This document shows positions 32,671 to 41,460 of a stretch of 64,000 nucleotides of DNA, piece by piece (positions within the stretch are counted from its first letter, which is position 1; every line of letters begins with the position of its first letter). Made by a program: the position numbers and the translations under genes. The notes under the pieces are model-generated. The model had not been told where the DNA came from, did no database searches, and saw only the letters and a program-made list of their open reading frames with translations. Source of the DNA: Streptomyces sp. Alt3 (GTDB taxonomy: Bacteria; Actinomycetota; Actinomycetes; Streptomycetales; Streptomycetaceae). Where the stretch lies: contig NZ_CP120983.1 of NCBI RefSeq assembly GCF_030719215.1, forward strand, positions 7,254,001-7,318,000, in the 5' to 3' direction.

Positions 32671-34000
32671 GCCTGGCGGTGATGACCAGGGTGCCCTCCT
32701 CGATCTGGTAGTCGAGAGGCAGCGAGAGCGCCCGCATGGCGGCCACCATCCCCGTGTTGTGGGCCTGCGTCACCGCGTACACGCTCTCGCATCCCGCCTC
32801 GGCGGCCAGGGCCACCAGTCGGCCGAGCAGTTCCGTCCCGATGCCGCGGCGCTGCCAGTCGTCCTCGACGAGCAGGGCGACCTCGGTCTCGTCCCCGTCC
32901 CAGAGCAGATGGCCGAGCGCCACCACTCGGCCGGAGGGCGTCTGCACCGCGAGTGTGCGGCCGAAGCGGGGGCTCAGCAGGTGGTCCAGATAGCGGTCGG
33001 CGTCACGGACCGGGCCGTGGTAACGCAGGCCCAGGGTGCGCTCGGAGCAGCGGCCGTGCATGGCCAGGGCCGCGTCCAGGTCGCTCCGGTCCGCGCGGCG
33101 CACGGTGATCTCGTTGCCCTCGGGGAGGGTGAGGACGTCCTCACTGCGCGGGACGCGCGGGCCGAGCCGTGCGTCGAGTTCGACCAGGGCCCGGGCACGG
33201 GCGAACTCCGTCGGGGTGAAGGGGAGATAGGGGCGCTCCACGGTGATGACACCGCCCGACGGGTCGCGCAGCCGCATCACGGTTTCCTCCAGGACCCCTT
33301 CCACGGGTGCGCTCTCCCCGGTGGGGCGGCCGGTGATCGACAGGGCGGGCAGCGAGTGGATGGTGCACCGGCCCAGGAGCTGACGCAGGGCCAGCGGGAG
33401 TTCGGCCGCGTCCAGCGCCGTGCGGGTGGCCAGGCCGAGAACCCGGGTGGGCGTGTCCACCAGGTCGTGTGCGTCGGCGCGCTCGATCCAGGTGGCGGAC
33501 CCGCCGGCGGCGGAGACCTCCCGGGTGAGCTGCTGGGCCGGCAGCGCCGCCGGCGCACGCAGCAGGAACTCGTCGACCGTCCCCTCGGCCAGCGGATGGG
33601 TCTGCAGGGTCAGGATGTCGATCCGGTGACGGGCAAGGGCGGTGCACAGGGCGGCCAGGGTTCCGGGTGCGTCCTGCACGGTCGTCCGCATCCGCCACAG
33701 CACCGTCTCCACCGCCTCGTCGGCGCCGACGGAGGGAAGCTCCGCGTCGGCGCCGCCGGTATCGGTGCCCGGCGGCGGCGCGTGGCTGTGACGCCGTGCC
33801 CACCAGGTGTGGAAGGCGGCCGTGGCGACCAGGGCCACGGCCGAGGCCACGAGCAGATAGGGGCCGTCGGGCTGGTGCCCGATCAGATTGGCGATCGCGT
33901 CGGCCACCGCCACGGCGGTGAACAGGGCGGCCAGCTCGATCAGGTCCCGCCGCCAGTGGTGCGGACGGCGGGCACTCTTCGCGGATGTCACATCAGTCAT
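32516..34000 (-). CDS. Membrane-anchored ACT-GNAT protein
   Basis: 494 residues. Two N-terminal membrane segments (~20-38 and ~48-65) are followed by an ACT-like domain (MRTTVQDAPGTLAALCTALARHRIDILTLQ) and a C-terminal GNAT acetyltransferase (EITVRRADRSDLDAALAMHGRCSERTLGLRYHG ... VALLVEDDWQRRGIGTELLGRLVALAAEAG with the acetyl-CoA motif QRRGIGTEL). The combination suggests acetylation controlled by a bound amino acid at the membrane. The last 50 residues are a Gln/Pro-rich tail lying over the converging PLP enzyme gene. Confidence 0.8.
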   Translation of the reverse strand: MTDVTSAKSARRPHHWRRDLIELAALFTAVAVADAIANLIGHQPDGPYLLVASAVALVATAAFHTWWARRHSHAPPPGTDTGGADAELPSVGADEAVETVLWRMRTTVQDAPGTLAALCTALARHRIDILTLQTHPLAEGTVDEFLLRAPAALPAQQLTREVSAAGGSATWIERADAHDLVDTPTRVLGLATRTALDAAELPLALRQLLGRCTIHSLPALSITGRPTGESAPVEGVLEETVMRLRDPSGGVITVERPYLPFTPTEFARARALVELDARLGPRVPRSEDVLTLPEGNEITVRRADRSDLDAALAMHGRCSERTLGLRYHGPVRDADRYLDHLLSPRFGRTLAVQTPSGRVVALGHLLWDGDETEVALLVEDDWQRRGIGTELLGRLVALAAEAGCESVYAVTQAHNTGMVAAMRALSLPLDYQIEEGTLVITARLTAAPAQQSARPTEPLPRSGAQSQPSPPLAEQLPRTETLAPADQPEQHLRR

Positions 34001-34214
34001 GCCCTCACTGTGACCGAACGGTGTTGCCTGATCACGAACGCATTGTGACTGATGGGTTACGTGTGGATCTGATCGTCTTCAGCACCATTTCCATGCCGGC
34101 TTCCATGTCGGCCTGCATGTCGGCGTCGAGACCGCTCGCGGCCGCTCTCCATCCGGTCGCACGTCTCGGTCCCCGAGGCCGGGCACCGGCTCCGCCGACG
34201 TGTACCGGCCCTGT
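34001..34214. other. Intergenic stretch with 12-bp tandem repeat
   Basis: Three 12-bp units, TTCCATGCCGGC, TTCCATGTCGGC and CTGCATGTCGGC, run from 34089 to 34124. On the minus strand one frame reads an acidic stretch (DMQADMEAGMEM) ending KTIRSTR, and another starts with a GTG that overlaps the phoD stop. Neither can be called a gene from sequence; this could be a decayed 3' end of an older gene downstream of phoD. Confidence 0.3.
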
Positions 34215-35795
34215 TCACTGACCGGTACGACCGGGCTGCAGCACCTTGGTGAACAGGACCGTGCCGCCCTGGGCCCGTAGCCGTACCGTCAGTTCCCCGC
34301 TCCCGCCGTCGATGTCCACCTCGCCGAAGAACTGCGGCTGCTCCATGGGGGAGACGTTCGCCCGGTCCGGAGCCCGGACGAAGACCTGGTCCGGGCCGAA
34401 CGTGCCGTCCAGCGCGTTCGCGGGGAAGCCGCCTGCCGCCAGCGGGCCCGAGACGAACTCCCAGAACGGCGCGAAGTCCTTGAAGGCCGCGCGTTCGGGG
34501 GCGTAGTGCTGAGCGGAGGTGTAATGCACATCGGCCGTCAGCCATACAGTTCCGGTGATTCGCCGGTGCTTGATGTGGCGCAGCAACTCGGCGATCTGAA
34601 GCTCCCGGCCCAGCGGCGCGCCGGGATCGCCCTGCGCGACCGCCTCGAAGTCCGTGGCCCCGTCCGGGACCACCAGCCCCAGGGGCATGTCGGCGGCGAT
34701 CACCTTCCACGTGGCACGCGACCTGGAGAGTTCCCGCTTCAGCCAGCTCAGCTGCTCCGCGCCGAGAATGCCCGTCGTGTCGTCGGGCTGACGGCCCGGC
34801 GAGTTCGCGTTCCTGAAGGACCTCATGTCCAGCACGAACACGTCGAGCAGTGGACCGTGCCGCACCACACGGTGCATGCGCCTCTCCTGCGGGGCGCCCT
34901 GCAGCGTGGGGACCGGGAAGTACTCACGGAATGCCCGCATCGAACGCGCCGCGAGCACGTCCACGTCCTTCTCGGTGTAGCGGGCGTCGTCGAGGATCTG
35001 CCCCGGATACCAGTTGTTGCGGACCTCGTGGTCGTCCCACTGGACGATGGACGGGACCTGCGCGTTGAAAGCCCGCAGATTGTCGTCGAGCAGGTTGTAC
35101 CGGAAGTTGCCGCGGTATTCGTCCAGGGTCTCGGCGACCTTGGACTTCTCCGGGGTCGTGATGTTGTGCCAGACCCGTCCGTCGGGCAGCGTCACGCTGG
35201 GCTCCAGCACACCGTCCGCGTAGATGTTGTCGCCGCTGCACAGGAAGAAGTCCGGGTCCAGACGCCGCATCTCGTCGTACACCCGGTAGCCACCGATGTC
35301 CGGGTTGATGCCCCACCCCTGCCCCGCGATGTCGCCGGACCAGAGGAATCGCACCCCGTCACGGCGGGTTGCCGGAGCGGTGCGGAAGGTTCCGTGCACG
35401 GGCTTGCCGGTGCGCCGGGGATCGTGCGGATCCACGAGGGTGACCCGGTAGTGCACCTGCTCGCCGGCCGACAGCCCGTACAGCGGGGTCGTGCCGGTGA
35501 AGTCCGTACGGGCGTCGACCAGGGGGCCGTGCCACGTCCGGGCGCGCCGGAAGGACTCCGTCGCGGACGTCTCCACCACCATCCGCGCGGGGCGGTCCGA
35601 ACGTACCCACACCAGGGCGGACGACGCCGTCACGTCCCCGACCTGTACGCCCCACGCGGCGCTCGGCCGGCCCGGGAGCGCGAAGGCCGGTGCGGTGGTG
35701 ACCGCCGCGGGCACGGCGATCGCGGCCGAGGCGAGGAGCGAGCCGCGAAGCACGGTGCGGCGCCCCGGGGCGGGTATCAGCGGACGGTTGGACAT
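34215..35795 (-). CDS. phoD: PhoD-family alkaline phosphatase/phosphodiesterase, Tat-exported
   Basis: 526 residues. A Tat signal, GRRTVLRGSLLASAAIAVPAA, ends near AFA (~residue 40). The PhoD N-terminal beta domain follows, then the metallophosphatase core: LWSGDIAGQGWGIN, CSGDNIYADG, the IVQWDDHEVRNNW block, VLDMRSFRN and WLTADVHYTSAQHY, which supply the Fe/Ca ligands of PhoD. It releases phosphate from extracellular phosphodiesters. Such genes are usually PhoP-controlled; the upstream DNA has 12-bp direct repeats but no clear GTTCACC PHO box. Start ATG 35795 is fixed by the Tat signal. Confidence 0.9.
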   Translation of the reverse strand: MSNRPLIPAPGRRTVLRGSLLASAAIAVPAAVTTAPAFALPGRPSAAWGVQVGDVTASSALVWVRSDRPARMVVETSATESFRRARTWHGPLVDARTDFTGTTPLYGLSAGEQVHYRVTLVDPHDPRRTGKPVHGTFRTAPATRRDGVRFLWSGDIAGQGWGINPDIGGYRVYDEMRRLDPDFFLCSGDNIYADGVLEPSVTLPDGRVWHNITTPEKSKVAETLDEYRGNFRYNLLDDNLRAFNAQVPSIVQWDDHEVRNNWYPGQILDDARYTEKDVDVLAARSMRAFREYFPVPTLQGAPQERRMHRVVRHGPLLDVFVLDMRSFRNANSPGRQPDDTTGILGAEQLSWLKRELSRSRATWKVIAADMPLGLVVPDGATDFEAVAQGDPGAPLGRELQIAELLRHIKHRRITGTVWLTADVHYTSAQHYAPERAAFKDFAPFWEFVSGPLAAGGFPANALDGTFGPDQVFVRAPDRANVSPMEQPQFFGEVDIDGGSGELTVRLRAQGGTVLFTKVLQPGRTGQ

Positions 35796-35830
35796 CGATG
35801 CGTCTCCAGGGGCGGAAGGGCTGCCGGAAC

Positions 35831-35914
35831 AGCGGTTCGGTGCGGGGTTCGGAACAGGGTCCGGTACCGGGTCCGGTACGGGGTTCGGTACAGGCAGAAG
35901 TGCAGGCAGAAGTG
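35831..35914. repeat. Seven 12-bp tandem repeats upstream of phoD
   Basis: Five units of the type CGGGGTTCGGTA (35831-35890) are followed by two identical CAGGCAGAAGTG units (35891-35914) in the same 12-bp register, then a degenerate eighth. The array lies 36-119 bp upstream of the phoD start, the place for promoter or regulator sites. Confidence 0.8.
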
Positions 35915-36383
35915 CAGACCCATACGTAGTCCCCGGTGGCGGCGGCCACGCCAACCGCAGATGAACAACCGGATCGGCCGGCCTGCGGACCCCTGCGTTC
36001 TCCCCGTCCTACGCCTCGTCCGCCGAGCCCCTGCGCACGGCCTCGGCCGGCAGACGTACGCCGTGCCCCAAGGTGCCCGGCGCCATATGGGCGTGACCGA
36101 GCGGAACGGGCGGCGGAGCCCGCGGTGCCGTGCCGGGCTCCTGTCGGCTTCCTCTGCTGGTACAGCGGTATGCGGCGCGTCGGCGCCGAGCGCTCCACGC
36201 TCCCCTCCGGGCTGATCCCCGTATCGGCCGTGTTGACCGCACCACTGGCCGGCACCGGGGAAGTGAGGCCTGGGTCAGGGGGCGCGGAGCCTCCTGGTGG
36301 GTCTCGGAGCGGCTCTGGGCCCAGGCATGCTGGGGCCGCGCGATTCCGGCCTCAGGCATGCTGGGGCCGCGTTCAGCCGGCGT
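35915..36383. other. Non-coding or decayed stretch between phoD and a hydrolase gene
   Basis: On the minus strand a frame ending at 36009 (LGHGVRLPAEAVRRGSADEA) has high third-position GC and may be the tail of a lost gene, but no start or family is evident. A 19-bp direct repeat CAGGCATGCTGGGGCCGCG occurs at 36322-36340 and 36353-36371, just past the 3' end of the alpha/beta hydrolase gene. Nothing else can be supported here. Confidence 0.35.
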
Positions 36384-37214
36384 TCAGCGGCTCGTGTCGA
36401 GGATGACGCGCGCCACGGCGGCAGGATCGTCGTTCATGGGGACGTGGCCGCAACCCGGGAGGCGGACGAGTCGGGCGCCCGGGATCACGTGTTTGGCCCG
36501 GATCCCCTGCCGGCGCAGGAGCAGACGGTCCTTGCTGCCCCAGGCGATGCTGACCGGTACGTCCGGGACATCGTCGGCGAACGTGGCTTGCAGGCCGGCT
36601 TCGAGGGTCTGACGGAAGGCGGTGGCCTTGCGCAGCGCGACGGTCTCCGACACGACCGCAGCCGGTGAACGCCGACCGGGACGGGCGTAGATGGTGCTGG
36701 TCAACGCAGTGCGGCCCGGTGAACTCTGCGAGAGCCGCTCGATCAGCGGCATCGGCATCGCGAGGGCCGCTCCACGCATCGCCCGTAGCACGCCGAACGC
36801 GTAACGGCGCTCGCTCGGCGTCCAGAAACCTGCGGGGGACAGCGCAGTCACCGAACGCACCAGCCTCTCGCGGCCCAACTCCAGTGCCAGCAGGCCCCCC
36901 AGGGAGTTCCCGGCCACATGCGGCCTGGTCACACCGAGCGTCTCGAAGAACGAACCGAGCACCGGGACCATGGTCCGCAGGTCATGAGCCAGCCCGTAGG
37001 GCAGCGCCGGTGAGGCGCCGAAGCCGGGCAGATCCACCGCTATGACGTCCCGTTCGGCCGCGAGGATCCGCAGGACCGGATCCCACGCCTGACGGTGGTG
37101 GCCGATGCCGTGCAGCAGGACGAGCGGTGCGCCCACCCCCGTCCGCTCGTAGGACACCTCGACCGTACGGCGACCGCCGGGGGAGTCGACTGCGAACGAG
37201 ACCGTGCTGGCCAT
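36384..37214 (-). CDS. Alpha/beta-fold hydrolase
   Basis: 276 residues from ATG 37214, preceded by GAGGAGC. The oxyanion region LLHGIGHHRQAWD, nucleophile elbow GNSLGG (Ser near 105), the acid in IAWGSKDRLL and the catalytic His in GCGHVPMND are all present. No export signal. General esterase/hydrolase; the natural substrate cannot be read. It is divergent from the sigma-J-type gene, 144 bp away, and might belong to its regulon. Confidence 0.85.
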   Translation of the reverse strand: MASTVSFAVDSPGGRRTVEVSYERTGVGAPLVLLHGIGHHRQAWDPVLRILAAERDVIAVDLPGFGASPALPYGLAHDLRTMVPVLGSFFETLGVTRPHVAGNSLGGLLALELGRERLVRSVTALSPAGFWTPSERRYAFGVLRAMRGAALAMPMPLIERLSQSSPGRTALTSTIYARPGRRSPAAVVSETVALRKATAFRQTLEAGLQATFADDVPDVPVSIAWGSKDRLLLRRQGIRAKHVIPGARLVRLPGCGHVPMNDDPAAVARVILDTSR

Positions 37215-37358
37215 GCTGCTCCTCGGGAAGAACCTGCCGGGCGGGACGACTGCAGCGAGACACCTCGTCAACAATGATTACCGTTGGGTAGCTTGTAGTT
37301 CAAGGGTCGGGCGCGATTCCCGCTGGACACGCTCAAGGGCGTCGGCTGGGATGGTTGA

Positions 37359-38267
37359 GTGACTGCCGACACCGTGTCCGATCTCTTCGAAGAACACCGG
37401 CCCTTCCTCGCGGGGGTCGCCTACCGCATGCTCGGCCGGATCGCCGACGCCGAGGACGTGGTCCAGGAGGTCTGGCTGCGCTGGTCGTCGGCCGGGCGTG
37501 AGGAAGTGCGGGAGCCGAGGGCCTTCCTCGTGCGCATCACCACCCGGCTGGCCATCGACCGGCTGCGCCATCTGCGTTCCCGGCGCGAGGCGTACGTGGG
37601 GCCCTGGCTGCCCGAACCCGTGGTCACCGAATTCGGCGCCGCCGTACCCGACTCCGCGGATCGCGTGGTGCTCGCCGACACCGTGTCCCTCGCCGTGCTC
37701 GTCGTCCTCGAAACGCTCTCCCCGCTGGAGCGTGCGGTCTTCGTCCTGCGCGAGGCCTTCGGGTTCCCGTACGCGGAGATCGGCGCCACCCTCGACCGGT
37801 CCGAGGCCGCCGTGAGGCAGCTCGCCGGCCGTGCCAAGCGCCATGTGGAGGAGCGTAAGCCGCGGTACGAGGTGGATCCGGCCGTGCGGCGAGATCTCAC
37901 CGAGCGATTTCTTGCCGCGGCGTCGGGCGGGGACCTGGAGAAGCTGCTCGCCCTGCTGGCTCCGGACATCCGCCTCGTCAGTGACAGCGGAGGCAAGGCG
38001 AAGGCTCCGCGGCGGATCATCGAGACCTCGGACAAGGTCGGCCGTTTCCTTCTCGCCGTCGCACACGACTGGTCCACCGCGGCGGACGCGCACCTACTTG
38101 AGCTCAACGGCGGCCCCGCCCTGGTGTTCAGCGTGGACGGCAAGGTGGACACGGTGTTGCAGGTCGAGACCGAGGGTGGAGTCATCCGGCGTGTCTACAT
38201 CATCCGCAACCCGGACAAACTGGCAGGTGTGCACCTGGGGCAAGGGCCTGGCCTGCGGGTCGAGTGA
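37359..38267 (+). CDS. ECF41-type sigma factor (SigJ-like)
   Basis: 302 residues from a GTG. Region 2 (FEEHRPFLAGVAYRMLGRIADAEDVVQEVWLRW) and region 4 (TLSPLERAVFVLREAFGFPYAEIGATLDRSEAAVRQLAGRAKRHV) are followed by a ~120-residue SnoaL-like C-terminal domain, the mark of the ECF41/SigJ group. In that group the C-terminal domain replaces an anti-sigma factor and modulates activity. Consistent with this, no anti-sigma gene is adjacent. The ribosome site is weak. Targets often include an adjacent oxidoreductase or hydrolase gene; here the divergent alpha/beta hydrolase is the candidate. Confidence 0.88.
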   Translation: MTADTVSDLFEEHRPFLAGVAYRMLGRIADAEDVVQEVWLRWSSAGREEVREPRAFLVRITTRLAIDRLRHLRSRREAYVGPWLPEPVVTEFGAAVPDSADRVVLADTVSLAVLVVLETLSPLERAVFVLREAFGFPYAEIGATLDRSEAAVRQLAGRAKRHVEERKPRYEVDPAVRRDLTERFLAAASGGDLEKLLALLAPDIRLVSDSGGKAKAPRRIIETSDKVGRFLLAVAHDWSTAADAHLLELNGGPALVFSVDGKVDTVLQVETEGGVIRRVYIIRNPDKLAGVHLGQGPGLRVE

Positions 38268-38574
38268 CGCATCTGCTGATCGTCGTGCCACAGGTTCCCC
38301 ATGCCCCCCCCCAGATCCCCCATGGGCATGTGTGCCCCATGCGACCCACGAACCCTGCCGGTGGTGTCGGCCGTGGGGTCTCGTGTTGCCTGCGTTCACC
38401 GTCTCGCGAACGTCCCGTGAACGCTCTGCGGCAGGGGACCGTTCCGCAGCGTCACGGAGAGAGGATTGGTCTTGACCAAGGTGGTTCGCCGCCCTAAGGT
38501 CTGAACGATAAGGCAGGAACCTTTAATAAATAACGTCGCGGAAAACAAGCCGCCGGGCGGATGCGGAGGACAGG
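38268..38574. other. Regulatory intergenic region before the GntR gene
   Basis: It contains a weak CATGCCC/GGGCATG hairpin (38300-38330) after the sigma gene, the dre-like palindrome at 38466, and an unusually AT-rich tract (CCTTTAATAAATAACG near 38520) that probably forms the GntR promoter. No coding signal is visible. Confidence 0.5.
38466..38479. promoter_or_regulatory. dre-like palindrome (GntR/HutC operator)
   Basis: TTGGTCTTGACCAA is a perfect palindrome around two T bases. Its core TGGTCTTGACCA matches the DasR-responsive element core TGGTCTAGACCA at 11 of 12 positions. The site is 96-109 bp upstream of a DasR-subfamily GntR gene. Confidence 0.6.
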
Positions 38575-39342
38575 GTGGGGACCACGCAGCTGGAATCGGT
38601 GCAGGAGCCGAAGTACTGGCACCTCAGGACCGTGCTCAGTGAGGCACTCGACTCGGACTTCGCGGTGGGGGAAGTGCTGCCCAACGAACGGGACCTCGCG
38701 GCGCGCTTCGGCGTCGCCCGGGCGACGCTCCGTCAAGCGTTGGAGCAGCTGGAACTCGAAGGAAGGCTGCAACGACGCCGCGGCGTGGGAACGACCGTCG
38801 CCCCGCCTCGTGTCGGCGTCGCCGTCACCACCGATCGACAGGGTGGGGCGGGAGGCGACGCGGACGAGGCATGGCAGCCGCTCGAGTGCACCACGGCTAC
38901 GGCTCCTGTCGCAGTAGCTCTCATGCTCGACATCGACGCAGGGGAGCCCGTGCACGTGGTGCGCCGCATCCGCGTCGCCCAAGGACAGCCTCTGGCTGCG
39001 GAACTCCTCTACGTTCCCACCTCGTCCGTGCCCGAACTCTCCGCCATCGAAGCGCCGTCAGGGCCTGCCCGGGCCCGCAGCGTCGTGAGGGAACTGCGCC
39101 GCCTCGGCCTCGACGGCCAGGACCGCTCGGTCGAACTCGGGTCGGCCCGTGCCGATGACGCGAAGGAGCTCGACCGGCTCCCCGGTGCCCCCGTTCTGGT
39201 GGTCACCACCCGGTATCTCTCCGCTGCCGGTACGGCAGCCGTGTCTGTCGCCACCTATCGGGCAGACACCTGCCGGCTGACCTTCGGGGATTCAGGAGCG
39301 CTGGAGATCAGCCACGACGAGCAGGAGCGCCAGGCGTCCTGA
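38575..39342 (+). CDS. GntR-family regulator (HutC/UTRA subfamily)
   Basis: 255 residues from a GTG. Winged-helix GntR domain at ~12-75 (YWHLRTVLSEALDSDFAVGEVLPNERDLAARFGVARATLRQALEQLELEGRLQRRRGVGTTVA), then a UTRA sensor domain with the VRRIRVAQGQPLAAELLYVP and RYLSAAGTAAVSVATYRADTCRLTF strands. The subfamily includes DasR, which senses amino-sugar phosphates. A ROK gene follows convergently; ROK and GntR regulators often serve amino-sugar use, so a sugar-phosphate ligand is likely. Operator candidate is the dre-like site upstream. Confidence 0.88.
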   Translation: MGTTQLESVQEPKYWHLRTVLSEALDSDFAVGEVLPNERDLAARFGVARATLRQALEQLELEGRLQRRRGVGTTVAPPRVGVAVTTDRQGGAGGDADEAWQPLECTTATAPVAVALMLDIDAGEPVHVVRRIRVAQGQPLAAELLYVPTSSVPELSAIEAPSGPARARSVVRELRRLGLDGQDRSVELGSARADDAKELDRLPGAPVLVVTTRYLSAAGTAAVSVATYRADTCRLTFGDSGALEISHDEQERQAS

Positions 39343-39520
39343 CTCTCCGGAGGGTCTTTCCACGGGGTTCACCGGAGTACGGCTTGGGGATCCGTCTCCC
39401 GGTCGTTTCTCCCGCTTCCGTTCCGGCTTTCCGCTCCAGCCTTTTGCTCCTGACGGAGCCGCTCGCGCCCGTTCGCCGACCCGGCGTCACACTGCGGACC
39501 GTCCGTACGGCCCGTCGCTG

Positions 39521-40678
39521 TCAGCGGCGGGCCGTCACCGTTCCGTCCACGGCGAAGAGCTGCTCCTCGACGTGGTCCAGTGCAAGGCGCAGCGCGCCGG
39601 TGGCGACGGCTGCCTCGCCGAGGAGCGACAAGGTCACGCGGGGAGGCCGCAGGCAGTAGCGGGCGAGCTCGTCGCGAAGCGGATCGAGGACTCCGTCCAG
39701 ACCGGCGGCCCACCCGCCAACGACCACGAGTTCCGGATCGAGCGCCAGCACCAACGCTGCGACGTCGTGCACCAGCCGTTGGATGAACCGCGCGACGGCG
39801 GCCTGTGCCCCGGCATCTCCGCCCCTGGCCTTCGCGAAGACCGCGGCGACCGCCCGCTCGTCCAGTGGGTCGAGAGGTGTGTCCGTCGTCGAGAGCAGGT
39901 GTTCCGGCGTGACATCGCGGCCCAGGAGGTGCAAAGCGCCGATCTCCCCCGCGGCGCCACCGAAGCCGCGGTGCAGCCGTCCGCCGATCAGCGAACCCGC
40001 CCCAGGGCTCAGGCCTGCCAGAACGAACACGATGTCGTCGGACTCGGTTGCCGCACCCTTCCAGTGTTCGGCCACCGCGGCGGCGTTGGCGTCGTTCTCC
40101 ACCAGGACAGGGCACCTGAAGGAGCGACGGAGCCTCTCGCCGAGTGCGAGCCCCGTCCAGTCCGGCAACGCCGTACCCAGCCGCACGGTGCCGTCCGCCT
40201 CGACGATGCCGGGGCTGCCGACTCCGACAGCACGCAAGCTGCTCCGAGCCACCCCGGTACGCCGCAGTACATCGGCGATCACCGCTCTGACCTGTTCGAG
40301 CCTGTCGTCGGCACACGCGGACTCGGAGACATCGCGCGAGCCCGCGCCGACGATCCGGCCGTCCAGGCCGGACAGCAGGGCAGAGACTCGGTGCGAGCCG
40401 ATCTCCACGCCCAGCAGATATCCGGCCTCCGCACGGAACCTGAAACGCCTGGCGGGACGGCCCTGGCGTCTGGCCCCGCTCTCGTCGGGCAGTGCCTCCA
40501 CCACGAGTCCGGCCCCGAAGAGCCCTTCGACGACGCCTTCCACCGTGGGACGCGACAGACCTGTGATCCGGGTCAGATCCGTCAGCGTGGGCGAATCCGC
40601 CCCTCGCAGAGCGTGCAGCACCACCGCGGAATTGATCCTCCGCAGCAGAGACGGGTCCCCACCGGTCAGCCTGCCCAC
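39521..40678 (-). CDS. ROK-family transcriptional regulator
   Basis: 385 residues from GTG 40678, preceded by GGGAGGA. An N-terminal winged helix (LLRRINSAVVLHALRGADSPTLTDLTRITGLSRPTVEGVVEGL) is joined to a ROK sugar-kinase-like domain with GVEIGSHRVSALLSGLDG, VGVGSPGIVEADGTV, LVENDANAAAVAEHWKG and FGGAAGEIGALH. The CxCGxxGCxE zinc motif of active ROK proteins is absent, and this position reads LHLLGRDVTPEHLL, so it is a regulator rather than a kinase. Typical control of sugar uptake genes; no transporter is adjacent. Confidence 0.87.
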   Translation of the reverse strand: MGRLTGGDPSLLRRINSAVVLHALRGADSPTLTDLTRITGLSRPTVEGVVEGLFGAGLVVEALPDESGARRQGRPARRFRFRAEAGYLLGVEIGSHRVSALLSGLDGRIVGAGSRDVSESACADDRLEQVRAVIADVLRRTGVARSSLRAVGVGSPGIVEADGTVRLGTALPDWTGLALGERLRRSFRCPVLVENDANAAAVAEHWKGAATESDDIVFVLAGLSPGAGSLIGGRLHRGFGGAAGEIGALHLLGRDVTPEHLLSTTDTPLDPLDERAVAAVFAKARGGDAGAQAAVARFIQRLVHDVAALVLALDPELVVVGGWAAGLDGVLDPLRDELARYCLRPPRVTLSLLGEAAVATGALRLALDHVEEQLFAVDGTVTARR

Positions 40679-40805
40679 CGTGTGTCCTCCCAGGTCGTGC
40701 GCGTGTCTGCCGGATCGTACTCGCTGGCCCCTGCTGCGGCGAGCAGCGCCCGGAAGGAGGCATTCGGAACCCTTGCCGGGCCGGGCCGGACCCGCGTGAC
40801 AACGG

Positions 40806-41456
40806 TCAGCCGGGAGCGACGAAGCCGGACTCGTACGCGGCGATAACTGCCTGTGTGCGGTCCCGGGCGCCCAGTTTCGCAAGGACCGAACTGACATGTG
40901 TCTTGACCGTCTCGACGCCGACGACGAGCTCGGCGGCGATCTCCGCGTTGGACAGGCCCCGCGCCATCAGGCGGAGTACCGCTGCTTCTCGGGTGGTGAG
41001 TGCTGCCCGGTCCATCGTGGTCCGAGCTTTGCTCGTGCCGTACTCCGCGGCCAGTTGCCGGACCGCGGCAGGGAAAAGCAGTGTCTCGCCCTCTGCCACG
41101 AGCCGAACGGCATGCACGATCTCGGCCGGCCGGGCACGCTTCAGCAGAAACCCGTCCGCCCCCGCGCGCAGTGCCTCGTACACGTACTCGTCGTTCTCGA
41201 ATGTGGTGACCACCAGGATCTTCGGCGGATCGGCCACGGTGCGCAGCACCACCCGTGTCGCCTCGATGCCGTCCATCAGCGGCATACGCACATCCATGGC
41301 TACGACATCGGGCCGGAGCCTGCGGACGAGCGGGATCACCGCCGCACCGTCGGCGGCCTCACCCACGACTTCGATGTCGTCCTGCGCATCCAGGACCGCG
41401 CGGAGCCCCGCACGCACCAGTGGTTCGTCGTCGACCAGAAGAACGGTAACCGGCAT
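40806..41456 (-). CDS. NarL/FixJ-family response regulator
   Basis: 216 residues. Receiver domain with acidic pocket DDE at 9-11, phospho-acceptor Asp55 in AMDVRMP, and the Lys of FLLKRARP; a LuxR-type helix-turn-helix is at ~150-210 (LTTREAAVLRLMARGLSNAEIAAELVVGVETVKTHVSSVLAKL). It lies 4 bp downstream of its histidine kinase gene and divergent from an ABC exporter operon, which is the probable target. Confidence 0.93.
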   Translation of the reverse strand: MPVTVLLVDDEPLVRAGLRAVLDAQDDIEVVGEAADGAAVIPLVRRLRPDVVAMDVRMPLMDGIEATRVVLRTVADPPKILVVTTFENDEYVYEALRAGADGFLLKRARPAEIVHAVRLVAEGETLLFPAAVRQLAAEYGTSKARTTMDRAALTTREAAVLRLMARGLSNAEIAAELVVGVETVKTHVSSVLAKLGARDRTQAVIAAYESGFVAPG

Positions 41457-41460
41457 CGGG

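Noticed and set aside
35831..35914. 12-bp repeats as PHO boxes
   Set aside because: Known Streptomyces PHO boxes are 11-bp units with GTTCACC; these are 12-bp units with GGTTCGG, so the match is not close enough to claim.
39521..40678. ROK protein as a sugar kinase
   Set aside because: It has an N-terminal winged helix and lacks the CxCGxxGCxE zinc motif expected of active ROK kinases.
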